Positions 1 to 12,460 of a DNA stretch of 64,000 nt are shown here, one piece after another. A program made the position numbers and the translations under genes. How positions within the stretch are numbered: the stretch's first letter is position 1; every line of letters starts with the position of its first letter. This stretch comes from Rhodamnia argentea (lineage: Eukaryota > Streptophyta > Magnoliopsida > Myrtales > Myrtaceae), in contig NC_063155.1 of assembly GCF_020921035.1 (NCBI RefSeq), positions 10,401,001 to 10,465,000 on the forward strand, written 5' to 3'. The notes beneath the pieces were generated by a model that made no database searches, had not been told where the DNA came from, and worked only from the letters and a program-made list of their open reading frames with translations.

Positions 1-1489
1 AGAGAGAGAGAGAGAGAAAGAAAAAAGAAAAAAAAAAAAATCTCTAAAAAAAAAAGAAATAAATCAAATAAATAAAAAAAAAAAAAATCCTTTAAAAAAT
101 TTTTTTTTTACTTCTCTTCTATTTGTAGTCTGCATAGAGAAAAGAAACAATCTTTTACATTAATTCATCCGGATTTCTGATCCTCAATTTATCAAATCAC
201 CCAAATCATTTGCGGGTCTCATCTTTTTCACGAAGATTCCTGTTTTGAATTTGAATATGCATCCTCCACGTTGTCTTTTGAGCCACAACCGCACAACCCT
301 GTCCCATTCTCCAAACTCAATACCACTGACTCGAGCTGTCCAGAGCGCTGATTGTTAAGACATCAGAAGAGATCATTCCGGATGATGAATGACGAACGGC
401 ACCAGTTATCGAACGTGGGATTTAGTTGGCACCAACATTAGAAAGAGATCATTTATAGGAAAATGACGACGACCCCCTGAATCTCCAACTTCTTGAAGCC
501 AAACCTACTTCAAATCGATTAAGGCCCTGCACTCGCGCCAACCGTGGAGGTCAACCCACTCATGCGACTACAGCAAAGTGCAAGGGCCCCCTGAAGGAGC
601 CTGTGTCCCGACCCCGAGAACTCATAGACACAGACTTCCCTTGGGAAATCGAACAAAACATACCTAAAAAAGTGAACCAGATATGGTGTACTTTTCAAAC
701 TGATATTACGAGGACACAGAATTGAAAGCATCGGAAGAACACTCAGCCCATCAATCTTCCACTTGCAGAACATCTGTAGGGAGAGAATAGGAGTTGGTAA
801 ATCATCACCAGAACATCTCGTCTAAGGTTTAACACGTTCAGCTGTCATGGACGAAGATACTTCGTACACCAAAATAAAGACATCCATTCTCAATGAGCAA
901 ACTAATCACCCTTGGGAGACATCCATTCTCAATGAGCAAACTAATTACACTTGGAGTTCCGTCCCAATTTCCACCATGGGCAATGGAAGTACCCTTGACT
1001 GCAAAGCACTGATGGGAAGCAATGCGAGCAGTGACTCGACTTTCAAAACGGAACAAAAGAAGCCGCGGTACACTCGCGCCACACATGAAACATCTAAAAA
1101 CAAGCAAACCCAACTACAATTGCAACTAACAAGGCATTCATCTTGGTACGAAATCTTCACTTCAACATTACTGTACCAGAAATGTAACAACTGGATTTAC
1201 CAAGAACAAATTAAACATGGACAAGAGAAACTATTACAAGATCTTCGCAATCAAAGTGGGAACACCATCACTAAACTGCAACTTATTTGTTCTACTCACC
1301 AAACTAGTGATGATAGCTAAATCAACCTTCACATGCTCTGATATTACCTAAGTACAAACAAATTTCTGCCATTACAACTACAATAACTAATATCTTCCCG
1401 TGCATTAGCACAAGTAAAAACTAAAACGGGAAGGAAGTGCCACAACTCTCATGATAAGGCCGCAACAACGCAAAAGACCATTCGGGACA
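1..1489. other. Intergenic / 3' flank of ALS, no convincing gene
   Basis: The window opens with an AG dinucleotide run (1-18) and A-rich sequence. A 157-codon open frame on the plus strand (847-1320) has no recognisable domain and low-complexity composition, so I do not call it. It contains a short direct repeat: a unit of about 39 bp starting near 882 recurs near 920. The last 100-150 bases before 1490 are presumably the ALS 3' UTR. Confidence 0.5.
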
Positions 1490-3709
1490 TCAATACGCTG
1501 ATCGTCCATCACCCTCGACTATCACATCTTTAAAAGCCCCACCACTAGGAATCATAGGCAAGACGTGCTCTTGATGGGGAACAATAACGTCTAGCAAGTA
1601 CGGCCCAGGAGTTTCCAGCATTTTCTGAATTGCGGCTCTAACATCTGCTTTCTTGGTCACACGAGCAGCAGGTATTCCACAAGCTTCAGCAAACTTCAAC
1701 ATGTCTGGGAATATCTCAGACTCTCTTGATGGATCACCTAGGTATGTGTGCGCCCTATTGGCCTTGTAGAACCGATCCTCCCATTGGACAACCATGCCTA
1801 GGTGCTGATTGTTCAACAGAAGAATTTTGACCGGAAGGTTTTCCACTCTGATAGTAGCCAACTCCTGGACATTCATGATAAAGCTTCCATCTCCATCAAT
1901 GTCCACAACTATGGCATCAGGCTTTGCAACAGCAGCTCCAATAGCAGCCGGCAATCCAAAACCCATGGCCCCTAATCCTCCGGATGTCAACCATTGTCGA
2001 GGCCTCCTATACTTGTAAAACTGCGCAGCCCACATCTGATGCTGCCCGACACCTGTACTTATGATTGCGTTTCCATGAGACAACTCATCAAGAACCTGAA
2101 TCGCGTACTGAGGAGGTATGGCATCCCCAAAGGTCTTAAAACTTAATGGGTACTTCTGTTTCTGCTCATCAAGCTCCACCCTCCAAGCGGAAAAGTCAAG
2201 TTTAAGCTTTGATGCTTTCCCTTCTAACAACCTGTTCATCCCTTGCAAGGCCAATTTCACATCCCCACAGACGGAAACATGAGGTTGCTTATTCTTTCCA
2301 ATCTCAGCCGAGTCAATATCAATATGAACGATCTTAGCTCGGCTAGCAAAAGCTTCCAGCTTGCCCGTCACACGATCATCAAAGCGAACTCCAAAGGCGA
2401 GCAACAGATCACTTTTGTCCACTGCATAATTTGCAGATACAGTCCCATGCATCCCAAGCATATGAAGCGACAAATCATCTGTGCAGGGGAACGACCCTAG
2501 ACCCATCAAAGTACTCGCCACAGGGATCCCGGTAAGTTCTACAAACCTAATCAACTCCTCACTCGAATTCAAACACCCACCACCGACATACAAGACTGGC
2601 TTCTTTGATTCAGCTATCAGCCTCACAATCTGTTCCAAGTGCGCCTCCTGAGGCGGCTTAGGCAACCTCGACGTGTATCCCGGCAACCTCACGGGCAGGT
2701 CCCATTTTGGAACCACGAGCTGCTGTTGTATATCCTTAGGCACATCAATGAGAACTGGACCTGGCCTCCCTGAAGTCGCTAGATAGAATGCCTCGCTGAC
2801 TACCCTCGGTATATCTTCCACGTCAAGAACCAGATAATTGTGCTTCGTTATAGACCGGGTGACCTCCACAATGGGGGTCTCTTGAAACGCATCCGTACCA
2901 ATCATTCTTCGGGGCACCTAAAAACCGAAGATATTGTTCTCTCGTCAAAACGGTGGGAAATGAAGGAACTGAAGAGCCGTAGTTTCAAAGCTTACACCCT
3001 ATAGGTCCAGATCTCAAAGACACGAGCTAATGGACTAAATAGGGATAGCTTGTGAGCAATCAAATAAAACAGTAACAGCAGCAAACAAAGCATGGGTGGG
3101 GTCATCGATGGAACCTGGCCCGTGATGGCGACAATGGGGATGCTGTCGAGCATGGCGTCGGCAAGGCCACTAACGAGGTTGGTGGCTCCGGGGCCGGAGG
3201 TGGCGATGCAGACGCCCGGGAGGCCGGAGGCGCGGGCATAGCCCTCGGCGGCGAAAATGCCACCCTGCTCGTGGCGGGGGAGGACGTTCTTGATGATGCG
3301 GGAACGGGTGAGGGCCTGGTGGATCTCCATGGAGGCGCCGCCGGGGTAAGCGAAGACGTTGGTGACGCCCTGGCGCTCCAGGGCCTCCACGAGGACATCG
3401 GAGCCTTTGCGGGGCTCGTCGGGGGCAAATCGGGAAGCGAAGGTCTCGGGGAAGGGTGGAGAGGTGATGGGAGAGGCGGAGGTGGGGGTGGAGGTGGAGG
3501 TGGCGGTGGCGATGGCTTTGGGGGCTTGGTTGGGGAGGGAATTGGAGATGTGGAGAGGAGAGGGGGGAGGACCTGGTGGGTTTGGCGGGGAAAGATAGGA
3601 GCTTGGGGAGGAGGGAGTAAGATTTGGAGGAGACGAAGACGGAGGAGGAGGAAGGAGGAGGAGGGGGGTTGGCATAGATGGCGGAGAAGCTGCTAGCGGC
3701 GGCCGCCAT
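1490..3709 (-). CDS. Acetolactate synthase (acetohydroxyacid synthase) catalytic subunit, chloroplast; two exons
   Basis: ThDP-dependent enzyme joining two pyruvates, or pyruvate and 2-oxobutyrate, in plastid branched-chain amino-acid synthesis. Exon 2 (2917-1490) holds the binding core, including GDGSF, the [13 protein letters not shown] segment, and the IPSGG C-terminal region ending GDGRSAY. Exon 1 ends at 3115 (...AITGQ) and exon 2 resumes VPRRMIG, the invariant family sequence, so a 197-bp GT..AG intron (3114-2918, phase 0) must be removed. Plant ALS genes are normally intronless. The core frame opens at ATG 3675, giving 662 aa with a Pro/Ser-rich leader. However, ATG 3709 has a near-ideal plant start context (AACAATGGC) and a typical leader ([14 protein letters not shown]) but lies in another frame, so a one-base frame change in the transit peptide is likely. 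Residues at the usual herbicide-contact sites look wild type. Family identity is certain; start and functionality are less so. Confidence 0.9.
2918..3114 (-). other. Predicted intron inside ALS (197 bp)
   Basis: The 5' splice site reads CAG|GTTCCA and the 3' site TATCTTCGGTTTTTAG|GTGCC. Removing it restores GQVPRRMIG exactly in frame. The donor is weak beyond the GT, whereas the acceptor has a good pyrimidine-rich tract. Without splicing, the frame runs about 40 codons into the intron and stops, giving a truncated 227-aa product. Confidence 0.75.
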
Positions 3710-3715
3710 TGTTCT

Positions 3716-3915
3716 TGCGGAGGAGGTATTCCGGAGGAGCGAGAGGGAGAGGGAGAGGGAGAGCAAGAGGAGGCGGCGAATGGTCACCATTCAGTCCCCC
3801 CTTTAAATTTTGTGTCCCTGTGTGTGTTGTCACTATCATCGAAATTACGGAATCGCCCCTAGTTTTGTTTGGTAACTGCTAATCGTAATCTCTCCCCCCT
3901 CTCTCTCTCTGACTA
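3716..3915. promoter_or_regulatory. ALS 5' leader and proximal upstream with CT/GA microsatellites
   Basis: On the ALS sense strand the leader is CT-rich (rc of 3742-3772), followed upstream by a second CT run at about 3894-3912. CT-rich leaders are common just upstream of plant housekeeping genes. A TTTAAA at about 3803-3808 is a weak TATA-like candidate; no transcription start can be fixed from sequence alone. Confidence 0.35.
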
Positions 3916-6900
3916 GAAAAAGGTATGGTTTCCTCGAAATTCCTCTTATAACTAGATTTATCGCCATCTTTGGTCAGGCCTAAGCGTCTCTCCTATCAGT
4001 ATCTACGAACAATCGACTTGTTACATAAACAGCTCCAAGAACCGAAACTTTTTAACACGCGATCTTGATGCGCTTGAATGAAGAAAACTGCAGAGCATTC
4101 CAAAAGAGAACCGGCGTGTGCATGTATGCATGCATGCATCGCGAAATAGCAGCAAGGAGGCAGGGGTTGTGAGTTCTCCATTAATTGATTAAAAATAGCA
4201 AGAAGCCAGTGTCGTCTTTCTTGCTTGAGTTAGACAGGAGATGATGTACGGGGAAATCTTTGCATTCCCCCCTCGTCGTCTTATCCCTGTCCAACGGGGT
4301 CCAGTCCAATCCCCCCCTCCCTCCCTTCCTCATTTTGGTATGTGTTCTATCATTCGACTCGTGGGGCTAACCCAGATTAGAATTCACCAACCCGATAGCA
4401 GCATCCCCAATCTAACCCCGCACCCTCCAATTAAAAGTTTCAATTTTTAACGTTTAGGTGGGTGCCGGATAGGACGATCGCTGCGCCTCAGGCCCCCTCG
4501 AGTTCATTTGTTATTTGACGCAATAAATGCAAAGTTCCGTGTGGAATCGCGCATCTCTTTGCAATGCCGCCGACACCCTCACCAAAGTCCAAAAATGGGA
4601 TTTTGACTGTCGAAAAAGTAGCGGGGATCTCAGAACTAGTCCCCGACGGAAGCAAACTTCAAGCTTCTTACAACAAGATCAAGATTGGACAGAGAGCTCA
4701 GATGGCTTTCTCAACATTACTGGACCGGAGCCGGGATGCGTGCACTCACTCCATCCGTGTCGGTCAAATTCGAATATGCTGTGCGAGTCCCCAGTCGAAT
4801 TGGTAAGTTGAAACCAGCCCTCTCCCACACCATCATGGAGATAAAAGCGTACCCATCTTAAAAAGTACTCAGGCCATTTGAAAGGAATGTAGGCAGCAAC
4901 GAAAAACACTCTGTTTTCCCTCAACATGTAGGGGACAATAGTTCCCAGAACTTCAAACCGTCACGCTGTCCATTGCTAACATGCTACTGCTCCAAAAAGA
5001 AACCAAAAAATTGCTCCCAACTTATACTTCCGCAGATATCCCCCCATATTTCTTTCTCACGAGCTCAGCCTGCAGTCAATCAATTGTAGTTTTTCCAATC
5101 AAAAGACAGAAGAAAGACAATTCCGATGCCGGTCACCTAACCACCCACGCTTTCAGTGTGATAAAACAACATGAGTCTTTTGCCAAAGGAAACACAGTAA
5201 TAAAGCATCTCCTCCTATATGATATAGGGATGTTCCTATCATCACCTTTTCTTAGGTAACCACCAAGAATTAACAGAACTACTAGTGACTATAAATAAAG
5301 TACTGAACGGGTACAGTAAAGCATCATCCCATTTATAAGCAAAGAAAGCTGTTCGTTTCAATTGCCAGTTCTCTTGAAAGAAAACTTATATTTTCAATCT
5401 TAAAGAATCTCAAGCTTGAAATCAAAATAACTGTCAATAATGGTCTCTAAGAAAACCACATTATCAGTCAATTCTTTTGGGGAGCCTATTGAACCAACGT
5501 TGCATCCATGCACCAGAAAACTTCTCAATGGCTACGGAAATTCGAAACATGATCTACCTTATATGTTTAAACTCATATAAGGACATTCTGTTGTCATAAA
5601 CTAGATAGTCTAGGTCCTACTACAACTCACATGCAATCACTAAAATATAAAAGAAGCAAATAAATTCGCAAAAACAATGAAATAATATACATGTCATGGA
5701 TGTCAATGAACATCTGATGCAGGGCAAAAGAATAAAAGATAAAAAAGACATAGCTTTTTGTCCTTCAACGCATCACAAGAAGTTAGCCAAACTCAAGGCA
5801 CAAAACTAAAACAAGACTTCTAAGCAATGATGCAACAATGTTCCTTTTGATCAATTGAGTATGCTGAAAATGATTTCAAATTATTCTTTTCTAAAAATGA
5901 CTACCATTTGCAAGGGATATGAGAAAACTCCCAATTACTTTGCCAAGATGGTAAGTTCTGAGATGCACAACAAAGAAAGATAAACTGCGTTACTACCTAT
6001 TCTTTATGGTGTGTGTATGATACTGGCACATTGAACAATATTGTCTGTCACTAATTCAAGGGGTACAGGTAAACGCCAGATTCACAACTAATTGCATAGC
6101 TTTTAATGCCTATCGCACAGAAAAGAACTGAATTCATTTTGCTTTCAACATGCCAAAAAAAAGAAAAGCAAAAGAAAAGAGATAATACATTTGCAATAAC
6201 TGAATAAAACCATCTCCCTTCTCAGAGCATGCCACTACAATGTGGACATTTCTGAAGATGTGTTGAATAGTAGGTTGATAAATTTACTTGTAATTGATCT
6301 TACTAGGAGAAGTAAAGCTTTCAAGAATTCACATTGAAATCAATTATAACTACATACATGCGGAACCCACATGAAACCTCAGCAGGAAAACTTAGGTTGA
6401 TATCTAGTAGGGACTCTGTCATGGATTCAGTGAAGAAAACTACCAATAACCTGGAAAAGGATAAGCATCAATAACTCCGACATTCCATAAGGCTAAATCT
6501 TTTCCAGTATCATGAGAAAAGGTACATAAAGGGCCATCATGCTTTCTATAGGGCAAAGGTAACATTTTTGTGAAAACCTAGGACTATGAATAGCATGTCT
6601 GATGTATTACGACACATCAAAAGTGAGAACTTCACCAAAAATTCTGCCACGATGAGAAGCATGTGATTGGTAACTTCATGGATCGATGAAGGTCAGTAGT
6701 TTCAAGGAGGTTAAGAACAACAGAAGAACGGTAATAAGTTTGCTTTAGAATAAGAACCCCAATTACCACATGGTTTTGCAAAGGTGAAAAAAGATAGCTG
6801 AAAGGGGCTCTCGAAACCGAATCAATCTATGCACAATCTGCCACTGAATCCTTATGATAGACTCCCAATAACGAATGCATATCCAATCGATCAGGGCCTT

Positions 6901-7242
6901 TTTGTATCTCCCATCACAAAGGCTCGCTCCCAATCAGTAATAGTCGTGCCACATTGAACAATATGAAGATTATACAAGTCACAGGATAAACTTCTATAGC
7001 AATTTCAAGCGACGAATCCGTCCCCCTAAAGAACTATACGGAGCTTTTACAAAGAGACTCCGCGGTAGCCAAAGGAAGCACCTTTCTTAAATAAATGATA
7101 AAAAAAAAGGCACAAGATCTCCCTTCGAAATTGAGAATCTAGACAGAAGGCAACCAGATGATAAAGAGCCATGGTTGGACAATGGGAGATCTACCAAAGC
7201 AAGAAAACAAAGAAAAACGACATTGCGCGTGGGTAATACCTC
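3916..7242. other. Intergenic region, nothing recognised
   Basis: About 3.3 kb of AT-rich sequence between the ALS promoter and the SEC61G stop. Short open frames (for example 4241-4450, 4527-4811, 4679-4927 and 4981-5259) show no domain, no splice-bounded structure and no family I know. An ATGC-rich stretch (GCATGTATGCATGCATGCAT) sits at 4118-4140. The right end should contain the SEC61G 3' UTR; a TAG|GAGGTATTACCC near 7235 could also be a donor for a 3' UTR intron. Confidence 0.4.
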
Positions 7243-7558
7243 CTAACCGGACCCGACGATGATGTTATTGATGGGGATGAAGATGAGCTTCACAAAAAAC
7301 CCAACAAAACCCATGACCACAAATCCAATGGCCGTACGAAACGCGACCTTGGTGAACTCTGCAAGGAAAGACGGAACCCATCAATCAAGAAAATCAAAAG
7401 ATGACAGCCAATGCATTGCATGCAAAACTTGACGAGGCGATGTGGTGGGGTCTGGGGAGGTAACCTTTGCGGTCTGGCTTGTGGCAACGCTTGACGAGGC
7501 GAACGCTGTCCTTGGCGAACTCTCTGAGAGGATCGACGACTGAATCTACGGCATCCAT
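7243..7558 (-). CDS. Protein translocase SEC61 subunit gamma; two exons
   Basis: Small tail-anchored subunit of the ER SEC61 translocon that clamps the alpha subunit. Exon 1 is 7558-7465 ([20 protein letters not shown]...), the intron is 7464-7359 (GTTACC...TTGCAG), and exon 2 is 7358-7243. It ends [12 protein letters not shown] then TAG. The spliced product is 69 aa, the standard plant length, with a basic amphipathic N-terminal helix, the [11 protein letters not shown] segment and one C-terminal membrane helix ([19 protein letters not shown]). The intron splits the Glu codon of KEF. The ATG at 7558 is the first in frame. A GA-rich purine run on the plus strand (7571-7604) lies in the 5' UTR. 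Confidence 0.96.
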
Positions 7559-10500
7559 TCTTCCGTTCCCAGCGAGAGAGAGGGAGAGAGGGAGAGAGAG
7601 AAAAATGGAAGGAGACGCGTTCGATGGACTTCAAGTTGGACTCTGGAACGATGCCGCGTGGGATGTGGTCAACTGCTCAATACTTATATACACTGACTCC
7701 CACCCACATGGGTCGGGTGGATTTTTTCGGGTCCGGGGTGAGACCCGATCCATGATGGATCCACGTCCAGGCAAGAGCTCATGGTACCCATTAGAGGCCA
7801 AAAATGCTCTAAAGTTACGATTAGCGAATAGTTAAATGTGATGGTCCGAATCAAACATCTAATGGCACAAAGTGGCTTATGAGCAACACACAACCATCAC
7901 TGCAAGTCCTCATCTGGAGTTCTCAGGCCTAAAAGCTTGGCCCACGTAAAACGGGTAGGTCAATGGTGTCGATACTTTTCGATCCTAAGATAACACAAGC
8001 ATGAGAATGATCATCAAATAGAAATGCCATTGCTCATCTTGAATAGCCTCTTGGGGATTTTAGTGGGGATTATCCCATTTTCAATATTCCACTTGAAACG
8101 GTATAGTTCTGACAAAGCGATTCATAAGTAGTATTCACTCTCAAATGACCACATTCGATCGTTCTGAGTACTCTTTAGTAGCGACTCACGTGAAACCGGT
8201 TAAATAGAGAAATGGACGTCCTCCGGCAACATCTGTAGCATACCCACGATGAAATGTACCCTAAGTCATGTCATCTTCTGAAACCCATAGATCTCTCTTT
8301 CTCAAGTAAAACATGCACAGTGTCTCTATACACCTGTCAAATACCAAATTTGCATGAGAGAGTTATCCATATTTTGTCCTTCGGGGGATACAGGGTAGTC
8401 TTGGACCAAATGAACTTCATTTCACTTCTTCAATCAAAACTCCAAACGAGCCGAGATAAAAAGTTCTTCACATACCACGAAAACCAAAACTCAACAAGGA
8501 TCAAAATCGTAGCTTCAGTGCGAGCTGTTCGATTTCATGTGCTCCTATCAAGTATTCTGCATATACTACTGCATGAGGTTGAAATGTCATCTGTCAAACA
8601 AATGCAGGGACCACAACTACAACAGATCACTTCACTATCTTCCCATCGAAAGCTACAGCAGCAACAATCAAAACCCAGTTTTTGATACTTGGGTAGTAAC
8701 TCCAAGCAAGAGTTAGCCCAAAGGCAAAGAGTGCGTAAGTGCAAGTTTTTAGTGAATCTGTTCCTGGTCAAGGCTGGTAAACGACCGAAGCTTAAGTAGA
8801 GAAGTGCAGAACAATTAGGCATGTCATAGCATCAATATTGTCACTGCACTGAGTCAGTCATCCACATATTTCGTTATCAGAGTCACACGCTTAAGTCCAC
8901 TAGTCATGAGCATCAGTACACAGTTCAATAAGTAATCCTAAGAGATATCAGCAAAGCTCGTCCATCTTACAGTGAGCTGCGGAGCATATTAACATCTTCC
9001 GGTAGGTTTTGTCAACTGCACCACAAACATGAAAGAAGTCAATTACCTCACAACTTTGATTGCATCAAGAGAACGTACCTGCTACAGCATATAGTCAAAG
9101 CACACTTGGTAAAAGTTTTTGGGTGCAAAGAATCTGGATGTCCATTAACAGAGAAAGAACCCAGCCTAAAACTTCAAAAGTTCTCATAGTGCACAATATT
9201 ATACTTCCCGCTGTTAATATTATTGTGTGGCAAACTCTTGTTCTGCATGCATGGGTTGGGGCCAGATGGCCCGGGAGCGTCGGCAAATACGAAGCAGAAT
9301 TAAGCTAATCAGCTCATGCTTTTTCTTTTTAATAGGGTTCTCTATTGGTGAGTCATCTACTGGATTATGACTCCAAAGAGTCCTGACTAAGACAAAAAAT
9401 CCGACAAATATTTCCCCATCATGGATCCTAATAAAAAATGAATGCTCTACAATATGTTATGCTTCCTCCTTCCTACCTAGAAACAAATGTTCTCTCAAAG
9501 AAGATATAAGCTGCAATTAATCCTATGGATTCTACAAGCCTTTCCATAGGATGAATGCAGAAAAACCACCGCATGAAAGAACAATTATAAGTGAGCATAG
9601 TGTGGACATCATCATACAATTATTTCTGAAATTAGGGATAAGACTGGGACGGTCCGTCTCATAAGAAACCAGGCTGACCCCAACTGAGTTTTTTGTTACC
9701 TCACCCAACCAGCCTAAACCCGAATAGTCGTACACCTAAGCAGAACCTAAAAAACTAGAGATATAGATTAACACATTATTATGCATATCAGAGCAAAGTG
9801 AAAACCTGTATAGTTCAATCCAGTTTTTCTTATTTCCTATTGAAATTGGGCTGAACCTATCTGAAGCCAATATACGTGCATCAAACCTAGATGATCTTTG
9901 ATTCGACCAAACTCCACCTAAATTTTGGTTCAGTCGGCTTGATTTAGGCTTTGGTTTTCCTCAAATTTTCTTGGAGTTCACCTAGAGGTGTCATCTAGAG
10001 ATTGGAGTATTGTACGACTAAGATAAGAAATGATATATTAGCATACAAGTGATCTATATCTATATGATAGACAGGTAAGGGACTGGAAAAGCTGAAATCA
10101 TACCTTAGGACCACATGAGAGGTGGATGTTTTTTTAAAAGTAATGGCACCCAAGTGATCGATCGAAAAATATGGTACTCAAATGAATGTTTTTTAGATGT
10201 CATGGCACTCAAGTGAGCGCTGTACGAAAGTTATGACTTTTGTAGTGTCCTTGACCCCACATCAGACATGGTGTATGGTGGTGTTAGATACATTGGTGCA
10301 CACAAACCGGTCCATTTCAATAGGTTTCATTCATTTTTTTGGTTCTCTTGGATTTGTGGATGACCCCTACGGGTAACACCCAGGGATTGGAAATTATGTC
10401 CAACTTGAGGCACATAATACAATGGCACAAGAGCTATATTTTTTGGAGATGAGTAATGTGGGTAGATCGTAGGAAAGACTTGAAAGATTTGTTGGGTCTT

Positions 10501-12460
10501 GAGTCGACCAAATAAGGAAAGACTTACAATGTATCAAATATAACAACAAAGGAAACTTTTGAAGATGCTAGTTCAACAAAAAGGAAGCACGTGGAGAGAA
10601 TAGGAAAGGACAATGTGTACACTCAGCCTCCGCATAATATTTGTCCAGTTGACCACACAAAACCAAGTAAAATGTTCCCACTTTTTCAGCTTTAAGTTTG
10701 CACAGTAAAGAGAATAAAAGCACAAGCTACAAGTCTCCACCGAAAAGCCTCCACGCGTTGGACATCACAATGTCATCAGTAAATGTAACTAAAGAGGAGG
10801 CAGACTATCTGCCCAAAACTGATGCTAACTTTCTTTTAGTGATTAATCTTAGAAAACTTTCCACGATTTTATGTTTTGCATTACAAGGCAAGGATGATGA
10901 CTAAAACATATGGACTAGAAAGACTTGAACAAAAAGCCACCACGTGCTCTGCAATGAAAATATCATTACAAGATAGATTGTCCATGCTGAAAAGATAAAT
11001 TCAGAAGCCTCTACTACTAAGTACAGACTGAAAAGCAAGTATTCATTGGGCAATACACCAGTGTGAAAAGTAGCAAGTGAGAATCCAAACAACTAGGAGA
11101 CTCCACAACCAGCGATGTTGCAAAAAGTCGAGAAGTTCCTTCTTTGCCCCTTGAAAATCACTAACTAGATTATGAATCAAAGACAAGCAGTGAAAGCAAT
11201 AGACATCACACCACCCGATATTCTCTCTGCTCTCTAGTCCCTAGAGAGATGTCTACTTTTCTCCGTTACTAGTTGCATTTATCCCATATGCCATTTTCTT
11301 GCATCACACTACAAAATATCCTGCAAGAGATACCATGCCACTGCAAGCTCATTGTAGTCAAGGACTCAAGGGAGCTGAGAGTCTTGACAGGCACACTAAA
11401 AGGTTGCAAAGCTGTAGTCCACTACAATAGCCAACGACATTGATCTTAAAATAAGCCATAAACTCCAAAAGTGCCTATTACAGAAACTGCAGAAACCTTT
11501 TCTTAACCTCCAATATTGGACACAGTCAACGGACATACATGACAGAACTGAATAAATAATCCAAAACGCCTAAAAGTTCCCACAAAGAAACCCAGCTTGG
11601 TGCCTGTAACACCTAAAAACTCCCACACAGTAACCCAGCTTGGCGCCTGTGCCAATAATAGAATACATTTTCCGTTTACACTAAATCAGGAATGAATCTG
11701 CCCCATAAACATTAAAAGCCATCTTCTACTTTTATTCCAATTGTGTCGTTTTCCTTCGTGCTGACGACAACTTATTCTGAAACACCTTCAAGATAATCTG
11801 CTTTCTAAGAATCTTTAACAATCTCCTCATAGAGCAGACAACAATTACGAGGTCAGATTGGAGGGAAGACAAAGATCAACATAGTTATGTCTACCAAACA
11901 GAAAACTTCGAAAAGATTTCTTGTCACTTTCCTTGGTTCAGTTATATGTACTCACAATAGCAAACGAAAGGTAATTAGGTCATTCTAGCAACCATTATGC
12001 ATCTACCGGGTCAGCAAGGCTTTTCTACAAAGTTGATGTACCAAAGGCTAGAGCTTAACCAAATCTAGTCTGACAAGAATTCACACGCGAGTCCAACAAT
12101 TTATGCACATCATACTGTCGGGCTCTTGCAATTTAGCAGACTAAAATGACAAGAATGCCTTCCCAAAGTAAGCTAAACAAATTGCGAGCAAAACTTCTGG
12201 CAAACTGCCAAATTCTTTCTGCGGAAACAGTCCAAGTTCAGTTCTGAAAAAATATGTAAAGCTACCGTACTTAATCAGCATCCACAAAGAGGAAACATTC
12301 CCTCACAATGCATTCTTGCAGTGAAAAACACACCAGAAGATATAGTCTGTAAATCCGGTAGACAAAACAGAAAAACAAAAACCTATTGGCAGCATACACC
12401 GTTGTGGTCAGTTTCAAAATGACATAAAAAACTATAGTCCAATTGCGAGGGTGAGCAACA
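7559..12460. other. Long intergenic region between SEC61G and NF-YC, with one repeat
   Basis: Roughly 4.9 kb with no gene I can support. The open frame 8254-8685 and several 60-80 codon frames have no domain or splice logic. A possible terminal exon on the minus strand near 8950-9025 was tested and discarded because every frame is closed or unconvincing. A degenerate short-unit repeat lies at 10,138-10,260 and is listed separately. Bases 12,250-12,460 are presumably the NF-YC 3' UTR. Confidence 0.4.
10138..10260. repeat. Imperfect tandem repeat with GGCACTCAAGTGA-like units
   Basis: At least three diverged copies of a unit of about 35-55 bp with the core ATGGCAC(C/T)CAAGTGA occur in a row (10,144, about 10,172 and about 10,198). 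This looks like a remnant of a dispersed plant repeat. No terminal repeats or coding capacity were seen. Confidence 0.45.

Noticed and set aside
847-1320. 157-codon plus-strand open frame downstream of ALS
   Set aside because: Low-complexity Thr/Gln/Ser composition, an internal short repeat, no domain and no splice or start context support.
3102-3696. Long Gly/Arg- or Pro/Ala-rich open frames overlapping ALS exon 1 on both strands
   Set aside because: They are shadows produced by GC-rich codon usage in the ALS exon; the ALS frame itself has clear family identity.
4679-4927. Minus-strand frame with a protein-like stretch (FKWPEYFLRWVRFYLHDGVG)
   Set aside because: Briefly resembled a glycosyltransferase segment, but no motif could be confirmed, there are no splice partners, and the flanks are non-coding.
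8254-8685. 143-codon plus-strand open frame
   Set aside because: No recognisable domain, Gln-rich low-complexity end, isolated in a gene-poor region.
8945-9030. Possible terminal exon on the minus strand (GTGCAG acceptor, stop TAA)
   Set aside because: The frame giving a protein-like end (NLPEDVNMLRSSL) has an in-frame stop right at the exon start; the other frames are unconvincing.
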